Shown here: piece after piece, positions 56,323-64,000 of the stretch
Layout of the letters: each line of letters begins with the position of its first letter
How positions within the stretch are numbered: the first letter of the stretch is position 1
Translations under genes and position numbers: made by a program
NCBI GenBank assembly: GCA_021791495.1
Contig: JAJYWN010000067.1
Location: 1 to 64,000 of the forward strand
DNA from: Bacillota bacterium
GTDB taxonomy: Bacteria; Bacillota; Sulfobacillia; JAJYWN01
Direction of reading: 5' to 3'
DNA length: 64,000 nucleotides
The notes under the pieces: generated by a model
Told to the model about the DNA's origin: nothing
What the model saw: the letters and a program-made list of their open reading frames with translations, nothing else
Database searches by the model: none

Positions 56323-58461
56323 TTGTCTAAGCCACTCATCATCGTCGAATCGCCGGCCAAGGCCCGCACTATCGAAAGGCTCTTGGGGCGGCGCTATTCC
56401 GTGAAGGCCTCCATGGGGCATGTGCGCGATCTTCCACGGAGCCAGTTCGGCATAGATGTTGAGGAAGGTTTCCGTCCCAAGTACATCACCATCCGTGGCA
56501 AGGGCGACATCCTGAAAGAATTACGCGACGCCACCAGAAAGGCGAGCAAAGTCTTCCTGGCCACCGACCCTGACCGCGAAGGAGAGGCCATCTCTTGGCA
56601 CCTAGCCCAGGCGCTCGATCTTCCCAGCACCGGGGCCCGGATTGAATTCCACGAGATAACGAAAGATGCCGTACAGCGAGCCCTGAAACATCCGCGGGCC
56701 ATCGACCAGAACCTGGTCAACGCCCAGCAGGCCCGGCGGATACTGGACCGCATCGTCGGCTACAAACTGAGCCCCCTGTTGTGGAAGAAAGTCCGCCGTG
56801 GGCTGTCTGCCGGGAGGGTGCAGTCGGTGGCCTTGCGGATGATCTGTGACCGGGACGAGGAGGTCAAAGCCTTCCGGCCCGAGGAGTACTGGTCGATCGA
56901 ACTGCGACTGGCACCGGCGCGGGAAAGCGCCACCGCTTTCCCGGCCCGGTTCTGGGGGACGGCTGAAGGCAAGATGGACCTCCCCGACGAGAAATCGGTG
57001 GCAGCAGTGCGCGAGACCCTGGAACGGGCCGCCTTCCGCGTTCTGGACGTGAAGAAAAGGGAGCGTCGCCGCAACCCGGCTTCACCCTTCACCACCAGCA
57101 CTATGCAGCAGGAAGCTTCGCGCAAGCTCGGCTTCACGGTGAAAAAGACCATGGCCGTGGCCCAGCAGCTCTATGAAGGCCTGGAATTGGGTGATGAGGG
57201 TCCTACCGGCCTGGTGACCTACATCCGGACCGACTCGACGCGTGTGGCCGATGAGGCTGTCAAGGCCTGCCGCGACTTCATCGCCGAGAGGTACGGCTCC
57301 GAGTATCTGGCCGCCCCCGAAGAGAAGGAACAAAAGGGGCAGAAAGAACGGGCCACTGAGGCCCCGGGGGTCCAGGGTGCCCACGAGGCCATCCGGCCGA
57401 CGGAGGTCATCCGCCTGCCGGACGAGGTGAAGCCTTTCCTTACGAGTGACCAGTTGAAGCTGTACAGATTGGTCTGGGAGCGTTTCGTCGCCAGTCAGAT
57501 GGCGGCTTCAGTCTACGACACGGCCACCGCTGAGATCGAGGCGGGAGCGTACCGGCTACGGGCCACGGGGTCCATCCTGCGGTTCGCGGGGTTCTCGAAG
57601 ATCTACACCGAGGGCACCGATGAGACAGGCGACCAGGAGAAGACGGAGGAGGGGGTGCTCCCCGACCTGACTGCCGGTGAGAACCTGGTCTCTCAGGGCA
57701 TTGAGGCCAGGCAGCATTTCACCCAGCCGCCGCCGCAATACACCGAAGCCATGCTGGTGAAAACCCTGGAAGAGAAGGGCATCGGCCGCCCCAGCACCTA
57801 TGCCCCCATCATCGAGACGCTCCTGCAACGGGGGTACGTGCTGAAGAAGGACAAGCGCTTCCTTCCCAGCGATCTGGGGTGTCTCGTCGTCGCCATGCTC
57901 AAGAACTACTTCCCGGATATCCTGGACGTGGCTTTCACAGCCGACATGGAGGACCGCTTGGACGAGGTGGAGGAAGGGTCCGAGGATTGGGTCAAGGTCC
58001 TGTCACAGTTCTACCGCCCTTTCGAGAGCACCCTGAAAAAGGCGGAGGAAGAGATCGGTCCGGTGGAACTCCCCGAAGAGGAGTCGGATGTCCTCTGCGA
58101 GAAGTGCGGCCGGCGGATGGTCATAAAGCAAGGGCGGTTCGGCAAGTTCCTGGCCTGTCCCGGCTTCCCGGAGTGCCGGTTCACCAAGCCGCTCCTGGAA
58201 GTGCTGGACGCTCGCTGCCCCCAGTGCGGAGGGGCTATTGTGGAACGGCGGACGAAGAAAGGGCGCCGGTTCTACGGGTGTTCGAACTACCCTTCATGCA
58301 CCTTCATCAGTTGGCAACGGCCCACGTCCCAGACTTGCCCGGAATGCGGGTCCTTCACCGTCAAGCGGAAAGTGGACGGGGCCGACGTCCTGAAGTGCGT
58401 CAAGGAAAGCTGCGGGTACGAGGAACCTTACACGGCCGTGGATGAGGATGAACGTCAATAG
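56323..58461 (+). CDS. topA: DNA topoisomerase I
   Basis: [48 protein letters not shown]-terminal Topo zinc fingers. Confidence 0.97.
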   Translation: MSKPLIIVESPAKARTIERLLGRRYSVKASMGHVRDLPRSQFGIDVEEGFRPKYITIRGKGDILKELRDATRKASKVFLATDPDREGEAISWHLAQALDLPSTGARIEFHEITKDAVQRALKHPRAIDQNLVNAQQARRILDRIVGYKLSPLLWKKVRRGLSAGRVQSVALRMICDRDEEVKAFRPEEYWSIELRLAPARESATAFPARFWGTAEGKMDLPDEKSVAAVRETLERAAFRVLDVKKRERRRNPASPFTTSTMQQEASRKLGFTVKKTMAVAQQLYEGLELGDEGPTGLVTYIRTDSTRVADEAVKACRDFIAERYGSEYLAAPEEKEQKGQKERATEAPGVQGAHEAIRPTEVIRLPDEVKPFLTSDQLKLYRLVWERFVASQMAASVYDTATAEIEAGAYRLRATGSILRFAGFSKIYTEGTDETGDQEKTEEGVLPDLTAGENLVSQGIEARQHFTQPPPQYTEAMLVKTLEEKGIGRPSTYAPIIETLLQRGYVLKKDKRFLPSDLGCLVVAMLKNYFPDILDVAFTADMEDRLDEVEEGSEDWVKVLSQFYRPFESTLKKAEEEIGPVELPEEESDVLCEKCGRRMVIKQGRFGKFLACPGFPECRFTKPLLEVLDARCPQCGGAIVERRTKKGRRFYGCSNYPSCTFISWQRPTSQTCPECGSFTVKRKVDGADVLKCVKESCGYEEPYTAVDEDERQ

Positions 58462-58472
58462 CGTCGATCGGG

Positions 58473-59987
58473 CTGACGGATTCCCAAGGAAGGGCGGACC
58501 GGAGATCGGCCGTCACCATCATCGGGGCGGGGCTGGCCGGGTCGGAAGCGGCCTGGCAGGTGGCCCGGCACGGTGTTCCCGTACGCCTCTATGAGATGCG
58601 CCCGGGGAAAATGACCCCGGCCCATCACACCGGGCTTCCCGCCGAGCTTGTCTGCAGTAACTCCCTGAAGGGCGAGGGCCTGACCAACGCTGCCGGCCTC
58701 CTGAAAGAGGAGATGCGGCACGTTGGGTCTGTCATTATGTCGGCCGCGGAACGCTGCCGGTTGCCCGCAGGCGCGGCCCTGGCCGTGGACCGGGACTCCT
58801 TCTCCCTGGCCGTGGCCGGCCTCCTGGAATCCACCGGTCTCATAGAGGTTATTCAGGAAGAGGTGACGGCCATCCCGCCCGGTGACGGGCCGGGGTCTGT
58901 CATCATCGCCACCGGCCCGCTTACATCGGACAGCCTGGCAGAGGATCTGGCCGCCTTCATCGGCGAGGACAGCCTGGCCTTCTATGATGCCGCCGCACCC
59001 ATCGTGGACGTCTCCACGGTGGACCCGGCCCATGCCTTCCGCGCTTCGCGCTATGGCAAGGGCGGCGGAGACTATATCAACTGCCCTCTGACGAAAGAGG
59101 AATACGAGCTTTTCTACCGTGAGCTCATCGCGGCGGCCCAGCACCCGGCCAAGCCTTTCGAGCACGGGCTGTTCTTCGAGGGGTGTCTGCCTGTGGAGGA
59201 ACTGGCCCGGCGCGGCCCGGACACCTTGCGTTACGGCCCCATGAAGCCCGTCGGCCTGACCGACCCGACCACCGGCCGCCGCCCCTACGCCGTCATTCAG
59301 TTGCGCCAGGACGACGCTGCCGGCACCCTCTACAATCTGGTCGGATTCCAGACAAACCTCCGCTGGGGCGAGCAGAAGAGAGTGTTCTCGCTGATCCCCG
59401 CCCTGAGAAACGCATCCTTTGTCCGCTACGGCGTGATGCACCGGAACACTTACGTCTCGTCGCCGCGGGTCCTCCAGCCCACCTTGGCCACGCGCCGCCG
59501 TCCGGACCTCTTCCTCGCCGGCCAGATCACCGGGGTCGAGGGGTATGTCGAGTCGGCCGCCATGGGGCTCCTGGCGGGAATCAACGCCGCCCGCCTGGTC
59601 CTCGGGGCCGAGGCCGTCGTTGCTCCGCCCGAGACTATGCACGGCGCCCTGGTCCGCTACATCACCACGGCGGACCCTGGCCTTTTCCAGCCCATGAACG
59701 CCAACTTCGGCCTTCTGCCGCCGGTGCCGTCCTCGGTCGTGTCCAAACTGGCCGCGGCCAAAGCCCAAGCTGCCCTGGAAGGTGAGGCTACGCCACCCGC
59801 CGCCGGAGAGACGGCAGACCCCCACCGGCACGGGCGCCGGTCACGCCGCCGCCGCAGTGCCACCAGACGCCTACGCAAACCCCTCATCCAGGAGGCCAAG
59901 AGCTTGAGGGCCCTGTCTACCTGGGATGATTTCATAGAAAATTATGAATTGCTTTCTGGACGTCTACAATTCAACATGGTAAAATAA
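58473..59987 (+). CDS. trmFO: Methylenetetrahydrofolate-tRNA-(uracil-5-)-methyltransferase TrmFO; exact start unresolved
   Basis: [48 protein letters not shown]; frame opens at 58452 but has no ATG/GTG/TTG before the FAD-binding GxGxxG (58512 on). Confidence 0.88.
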   Translation: MTDSQGRADRRSAVTIIGAGLAGSEAAWQVARHGVPVRLYEMRPGKMTPAHHTGLPAELVCSNSLKGEGLTNAAGLLKEEMRHVGSVIMSAAERCRLPAGAALAVDRDSFSLAVAGLLESTGLIEVIQEEVTAIPPGDGPGSVIIATGPLTSDSLAEDLAAFIGEDSLAFYDAAAPIVDVSTVDPAHAFRASRYGKGGGDYINCPLTKEEYELFYRELIAAAQHPAKPFEHGLFFEGCLPVEELARRGPDTLRYGPMKPVGLTDPTTGRRPYAVIQLRQDDAAGTLYNLVGFQTNLRWGEQKRVFSLIPALRNASFVRYGVMHRNTYVSSPRVLQPTLATRRRPDLFLAGQITGVEGYVESAAMGLLAGINAARLVLGAEAVVAPPETMHGALVRYITTADPGLFQPMNANFGLLPPVPSSVVSKLAAAKAQAALEGEATPPAAGETADPHRHGRRSRRRRSATRRLRKPLIQEAKSLRALSTWDDFIENYELLSGRLQFNMVK

Positions 59988-59992
59988 CTCGG

Positions 59993-60907
59993 ATGATGAA
60001 CGAACTGGTTCGCAACTTCCTGGAGTACTACCAAGGGACCCGGCAAGCCTCGCCGCGCACCGTGGAAGCGTACGCTTCCGACTTGGCCCAGTTCACCGAG
60101 TATCTGACCAGCAAGGGTCTGGGGCCGGACCCGGACCCCGCCGCCGTCGACCGGCTCTTGGTCCGTTCCTACCTCGGGTTCATGCACGACCGGGAGTACT
60201 CGAAGCGCAGCATCGCCCGGAAGTTGGCTTGCTTGCGCTCGTTCTTCCGGTTCGTGGTCGTGGAGGGCGTCCTAGCCGTCAGCCCCTTGGTGGGGGTGGC
60301 CACTCCCCGTCTGGAGCGGCGGTTGCCGTCTTTCATGACGGTGGGTGAAGTGGACCGTCTCCTGGCCCAACCCGACGCCGCGAGCGCCGCCGGTCTGCGG
60401 GATCTGGCTCTGCTGGAAACGCTGTACGCCACGGGCATCCGGGCGTCGGAGTTGGTGGGGATGGACACCACCAGCATCAGCCTGGAAGAGGGGTACGTCT
60501 TGGTGAAAGGCAAAGGGCAGAAGGAGCGCCTGGTGCCCTTGGGCCGCGTGGCGGTCCGCGTATTGTCCAGGTACTTAACCGCGTTGCGGCCGGACCTGGC
60601 TTCTCGTTCTTTGCGGCCGAAGAAAGACGAGAGGGCCTTGTTCCTGAACCTCCGTGGCGGACGGATCACGGACCGCAGCGTGCGCCGGATTCTAGAACAG
60701 CATCTCAGCCGCTTGGCGATCGAGCGACACGTGACCGTGCACACCATCCGCCACAGTTTCGCCACGCACCTCCTTGAGGGCGGGGCGGACCTACGGTCGG
60801 TCCAAGAGCTCTTGGGGCACGCCAGCGTTTCCACCACGCAGGTGTATACCCATATCACCGGAGAGCGCATCCGGTCGGTCTACGGCCGCGCCCATCCGCG
60901 CGCCTAA
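59993..60907 (+). CDS. xerC: Tyrosine recombinase XerC (CodV)
   Basis: [51 protein letters not shown]. Confidence 0.93.
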   Translation: MMNELVRNFLEYYQGTRQASPRTVEAYASDLAQFTEYLTSKGLGPDPDPAAVDRLLVRSYLGFMHDREYSKRSIARKLACLRSFFRFVVVEGVLAVSPLVGVATPRLERRLPSFMTVGEVDRLLAQPDAASAAGLRDLALLETLYATGIRASELVGMDTTSISLEEGYVLVKGKGQKERLVPLGRVAVRVLSRYLTALRPDLASRSLRPKKDERALFLNLRGGRITDRSVRRILEQHLSRLAIERHVTVHTIRHSFATHLLEGGADLRSVQELLGHASVSTTQVYTHITGERIRSVYGRAHPRA

Positions 60908-60948
60908 GTCAGGCACGGCGCCGGGACGGTGCAGGTTGGGGCGGCGCC

Positions 60949-61512
60949 GTGCGCAGGGAGGATGAGGTATTGGGCGAGATCGAGTTCCACGGCACCACCA
61001 TCGTGGCCTGCCGTCGCGGCGGGCGCGTCGCCATGGGCGGCGACGGGCAGGTGACCTTCGGTGAGAAGACCATCATGAAGCACCACGCCCGTAAGGTACG
61101 GCGTATCTATGAGGGCAAAGTCCTGGCCGGTTTCGCCGGATCGGTGGCCGATTCGGTCACCCTCTACGAACGGTTCGAAACGAAGCTCCAAGAGTTCGGC
61201 GGCAACCTGCCACGGGCGGCCGTGGCGCTGGCCCGGGACTGGCGTACCGACCAGACGCTCCGCCGCCTCGAAGCTATGCTCATCGTGATGGACCGCGAGA
61301 ACCTACTGGTGGTGTCGGGTAACGGTGAAGTCATCGAGCCCGACGACGACGTGGTATCTATCGGGTCGGGCGGCCCGTACGCCTTGGCGGCGGGGCTGGC
61401 CCTCCTCCGCCACACGGAGCTGGCGGCGGTGGACGTAGTGAAGGAATCGCTCCGGATAGCTTCCTCCATCTGCGTTTTCACCAATCAGGAAGTAACCATC
61501 GAGGAACTGTAA
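60949..61512 (+). CDS. hslV: ATP-dependent protease subunit HslV
   Basis: [52 protein letters not shown]. Confidence 0.97.
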   Translation: MRREDEVLGEIEFHGTTIVACRRGGRVAMGGDGQVTFGEKTIMKHHARKVRRIYEGKVLAGFAGSVADSVTLYERFETKLQEFGGNLPRAAVALARDWRTDQTLRRLEAMLIVMDRENLLVVSGNGEVIEPDDDVVSIGSGGPYALAAGLALLRHTELAAVDVVKESLRIASSICVFTNQEVTIEEL

Positions 61513-61548
61513 CGACACCGGGGCGGCCTACGGATAGGAGGTAAGGGT

Positions 61549-62991
61549 TTGCTGGAAGACCTCACTCCCAGAGAAATCGTCAGGGAGCTGGACAAATACA
61601 TCATCGGACAGAACAAAGCCAAGAAGTCGGTGGCTATCGCGCTGCGAAACCGGTACCGCCGCAAGCTCCTTCCCGATAAGCTGCGCGACGAGGTGGTACC
61701 GAAGAACATCTTGATGATCGGCCCTACCGGCGTGGGGAAAACCGAGATCGCGCGCCGGCTGGCCCGCCTAGTGAACGCACCTTTCGTCAAGGTCGAGGCC
61801 ACCAAATTCACCGAGGTCGGCTACGTGGGGCGGGATGTCGACTCCATCGTGCGTGACTTGGTGGAGACGGCCATCCGCATGGTCAAGGCGGAGCGCATCG
61901 CCCGCGTGCAGGACAGAGCCACCCGGGCCGCCAGCGAGCGGCTCCTCGACATCCTGGCCCCGCTTCCCAAACGGGAACCGGTGCAGAAGAACCCCTTCGC
62001 CGCCCTGTTCGGGACGCTTACCGGCGCGGACGCCGATTCCAGCGACGACGACGATGACGAGGAAGAGGACGAGGGCGGGGAGGGCGGCTTCCAGCGCAAG
62101 CTGGTGGCGGCCCGCGACTACCGCGAGGAGACGTCCCGGCGGCTCCTGGACGGCAAGCTCGAGGACACCATGGTGGAAATCGAGGTCGAGGACCAGGCGC
62201 CTTCCATGCTGGAGGTGTTCTCGGGTGGGGGCACCGAGGAGATGGGCATAAACGTCCAGGATCTTTTCGGCGGCATCCTGCCAAAAAAGCGCAAAAAGCG
62301 CCGCGTTTCGGTGGGCGAAGCCCGCAAGATTCTGGCCCAGGAAGAGGCCCAAAAGCTCATCGACATGGACGAGGTCACCACGGAGGCAGTCCGGAGGGCT
62401 GAGCAGAGTGGTATTGTGTTCATCGACGAGATGGATAAGATCGCCGGGCGCGAGAAAGGCATGGGGCCGGACGTCAGCCGCGAGGGAGTGCAACGGGACA
62501 TCCTGCCGATCGTGGAGGGCTCCACGGTGATGACCAAGTACGGACCGGTCAAGACCGACCACGTCCTCTTTATCGCCGCCGGCGCCTTTCACGTCTCCAA
62601 ACCTTCGGACCTCATTCCGGAGTTGCAGGGGAGGTTCCCCATCCGCGTGGAATTGACTTCTCTCACCAGGGAGGATTTCAAGCGCATCCTGGTGGAACCG
62701 GAGAACGCGCTGATAAAGCAATACACCGCCCTCTTGGCCAGCGAGAACGTGGAACTGGTGTGGAGCCAGGACGCCATCGACGAGATGGCGGAGATGGCCT
62801 ACCGGGTGAACGAGCAGTCCCAGAACATCGGGGCACGCCGCCTGCAGACGGTGATGGAGAGGCTATTGGAGGACGTTTCGTTCCAGGCGCCCGACCCGTC
62901 CCTCCGCCGGGTGGAGGTCACGCGGGAATACGTGCGCGAGAAACTGGCGGAGATCGTAAAAAACGAGGACCTATCCAGGTACATTCTCTAG
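61549..62991 (+). CDS. hslU: ATP-dependent protease ATPase subunit HslU
   Basis: [61 protein letters not shown]. Confidence 0.98.
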   Translation: MLEDLTPREIVRELDKYIIGQNKAKKSVAIALRNRYRRKLLPDKLRDEVVPKNILMIGPTGVGKTEIARRLARLVNAPFVKVEATKFTEVGYVGRDVDSIVRDLVETAIRMVKAERIARVQDRATRAASERLLDILAPLPKREPVQKNPFAALFGTLTGADADSSDDDDDEEEDEGGEGGFQRKLVAARDYREETSRRLLDGKLEDTMVEIEVEDQAPSMLEVFSGGGTEEMGINVQDLFGGILPKKRKKRRVSVGEARKILAQEEAQKLIDMDEVTTEAVRRAEQSGIVFIDEMDKIAGREKGMGPDVSREGVQRDILPIVEGSTVMTKYGPVKTDHVLFIAAGAFHVSKPSDLIPELQGRFPIRVELTSLTREDFKRILVEPENALIKQYTALLASENVELVWSQDAIDEMAEMAYRVNEQSQNIGARRLQTVMERLLEDVSFQAPDPSLRRVEVTREYVREKLAEIVKNEDLSRYIL

Positions 62992-63016
62992 CCGGCGCCC
63001 ATAGGAGGCACGTCAG

Positions 63017-63799
63017 ATGATACATACCTTACTAGATAAGACGAGGCAGATATCGAGACTGGTTCAAAAATCAGTGGGGCATCCCGTTGATTTCGAAGAG
63101 ATGGCCCAAGTCCTTTCCAAGCTCATCAACGCCAACGTCTATATCGCCAGCCGGCAGGGGAAGATCCTTGGTTACTCCCTCTCGCAGGGTTTCGAATGCG
63201 AGATCCTCCGCCAGGAAGTCATCGAGAAGCACAAGTTCCCACCGGATTACAGTGACGGACTCCTGCGTGTAGACGAGCCGCTGGTCAACGTCACCCAGGA
63301 TGAGAAACGGTGCGTCTTCAAGAGAGCCGAGGACTGCGTGGCCGCGAACAAGGTGACGACCATCGTTCCCATCAACGGGGGCGGCGAGCGCCTTGGCACC
63401 CTCCTCCTTGCCAGGTTCGGCACGCCCTTCGTCGACGAGGACCTCATTCTAGCGGAGTACGGGGCCACCGTGGTGGCCATGGAGATACTGCGAGCGAAAA
63501 GCGACCGCATCGAGGACGAAGCCCGGAAGAAGGCGGCGGTCCAGGTGGCCTTGGGCACCCTGTCCTATTCTGAACTCGAGGCCGTCCAGCACATCTTCCG
63601 CGAGCTGGGCGCCAACGAAGGCCTCCTGGTCGCCAGCAAGATCGCCGACCGCGTCGGCATCACCCGTTCGGTCATCGTCAACGCCCTCCGGAAGTTCGAG
63701 AGCGCCGGCGTCATCGAGTCACGGTCTTTGGGCATGAAGGGCACCTACATCCGCGTCCTGAACGACCGCCTGCTGGAGGAGCTGAGAAAGATCCGGTAG
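63017..63799 (+). CDS. codY: GTP-sensing transcriptional pleiotropic repressor CodY
   Basis: [18 protein letters not shown] domain, w[46 protein letters not shown]. Confidence 0.96.
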   Translation: MIHTLLDKTRQISRLVQKSVGHPVDFEEMAQVLSKLINANVYIASRQGKILGYSLSQGFECEILRQEVIEKHKFPPDYSDGLLRVDEPLVNVTQDEKRCVFKRAEDCVAANKVTTIVPINGGGERLGTLLLARFGTPFVDEDLILAEYGATVVAMEILRAKSDRIEDEARKKAAVQVALGTLSYSELEAVQHIFRELGANEGLLVASKIADRVGITRSVIVNALRKFESAGVIESRSLGMKGTYIRVLNDRLLEELRKIR

Positions 63800-63900
63800 C
63801 CCCTCACTCCTAACCTGCCTGTCCGCCGCGTATACTAGCGTCTCGTGAACCGTCTACGGACGGGTCGCCAAGGGCAGGCAGGGCGGGAGGGTTGTCCGGG

Positions 63901-64000
63901 GTGAGGAAACGGCGATTCAGACACGGGTTTCTGGTCGGTCTGGTGACGGGAGTCGGGCTGTGCCTGCTAGTGCTCGGGGCGGCGGGCCTCGTACTGGTCC
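63901..64000 (+). CDS. Start of a membrane-anchored protein (truncated by window end)
   Basis: GTG start, VRKRRFRHGFLVGLVTGVGLCLLVLGAAGLVLV...; positively charged N-terminus plus TM helix. Confidence 0.5.
   Translation, partial: MRKRRFRHGFLVGLVTGVGLCLLVLGAAGLVLV

Noticed and set aside
1-64000. tRNA, rRNA, prophage, restriction-modification or toxin-antitoxin loci
   Set aside because: No cloverleaf with TTCRA arm, rRNA core sequence, phage structural gene, integrase other than the housekeeping xerC, or defence-gene motif could be identified by reading.

Overview
The window is a contiguous, high-GC chromosomal segment from an endospore-forming Bacillota (Clostridia-like) lineage; I cannot place the species. 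Its backbone follows the Bacillus subtilis yloC-remA-gmk-rpoZ-priA-def-fmt-rsmB-rlmN-prpC-prkC-rsgA-rpe-spoVM-yloU-yloV ... fapR-plsX-acpP-rnc-smc-ftsY-ylxM-ffh-rpsP-khpA-ylqD-rimM-trmD-rplS-lepB-rbgA-rnhB-yraN-comM-dprA-topA-trmFO-xerC-hslVU-codY order (order recalled from established knowledge). I saw no CRISPR array, prophage, rRNA or tRNA gene. The most notable departures are: (i) an actinobacterial-type mIHF gene between yicC and remA; (ii) a 28-codon spoVM and a 58-codon rpmF absent from the supplied ORF track; (iii) degV between plsX and acpP where fabD-fabG would be expected, with fakA nearby and a FapR-like operator; (iv) a REP-like palindromic element of about 96 bp, duplicated in tandem in front of smc and present in inverted orientation beside gpr; (v) a trpS T-box with a readable UGG specifier inside a non-syntenic insertion between ftsY and ylxM; (vi) an orphan GlmL/MutL-family gene with an uncharacterised barrel-sandwich-like partner and a peptide-binding lipoprotein-like gene, the best candidate for an undescribed system; (vii) a triheme cytochrome-like lipoprotein; (viii) fmt and trmFO with no usable ATG/GTG/TTG in front of their conserved N-termini; (ix) recurrent Gly/Ala/Asp-rich low-complexity insertions in core proteins. 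All calls come from reading the sequence and from remembered family motifs; no database search was run.
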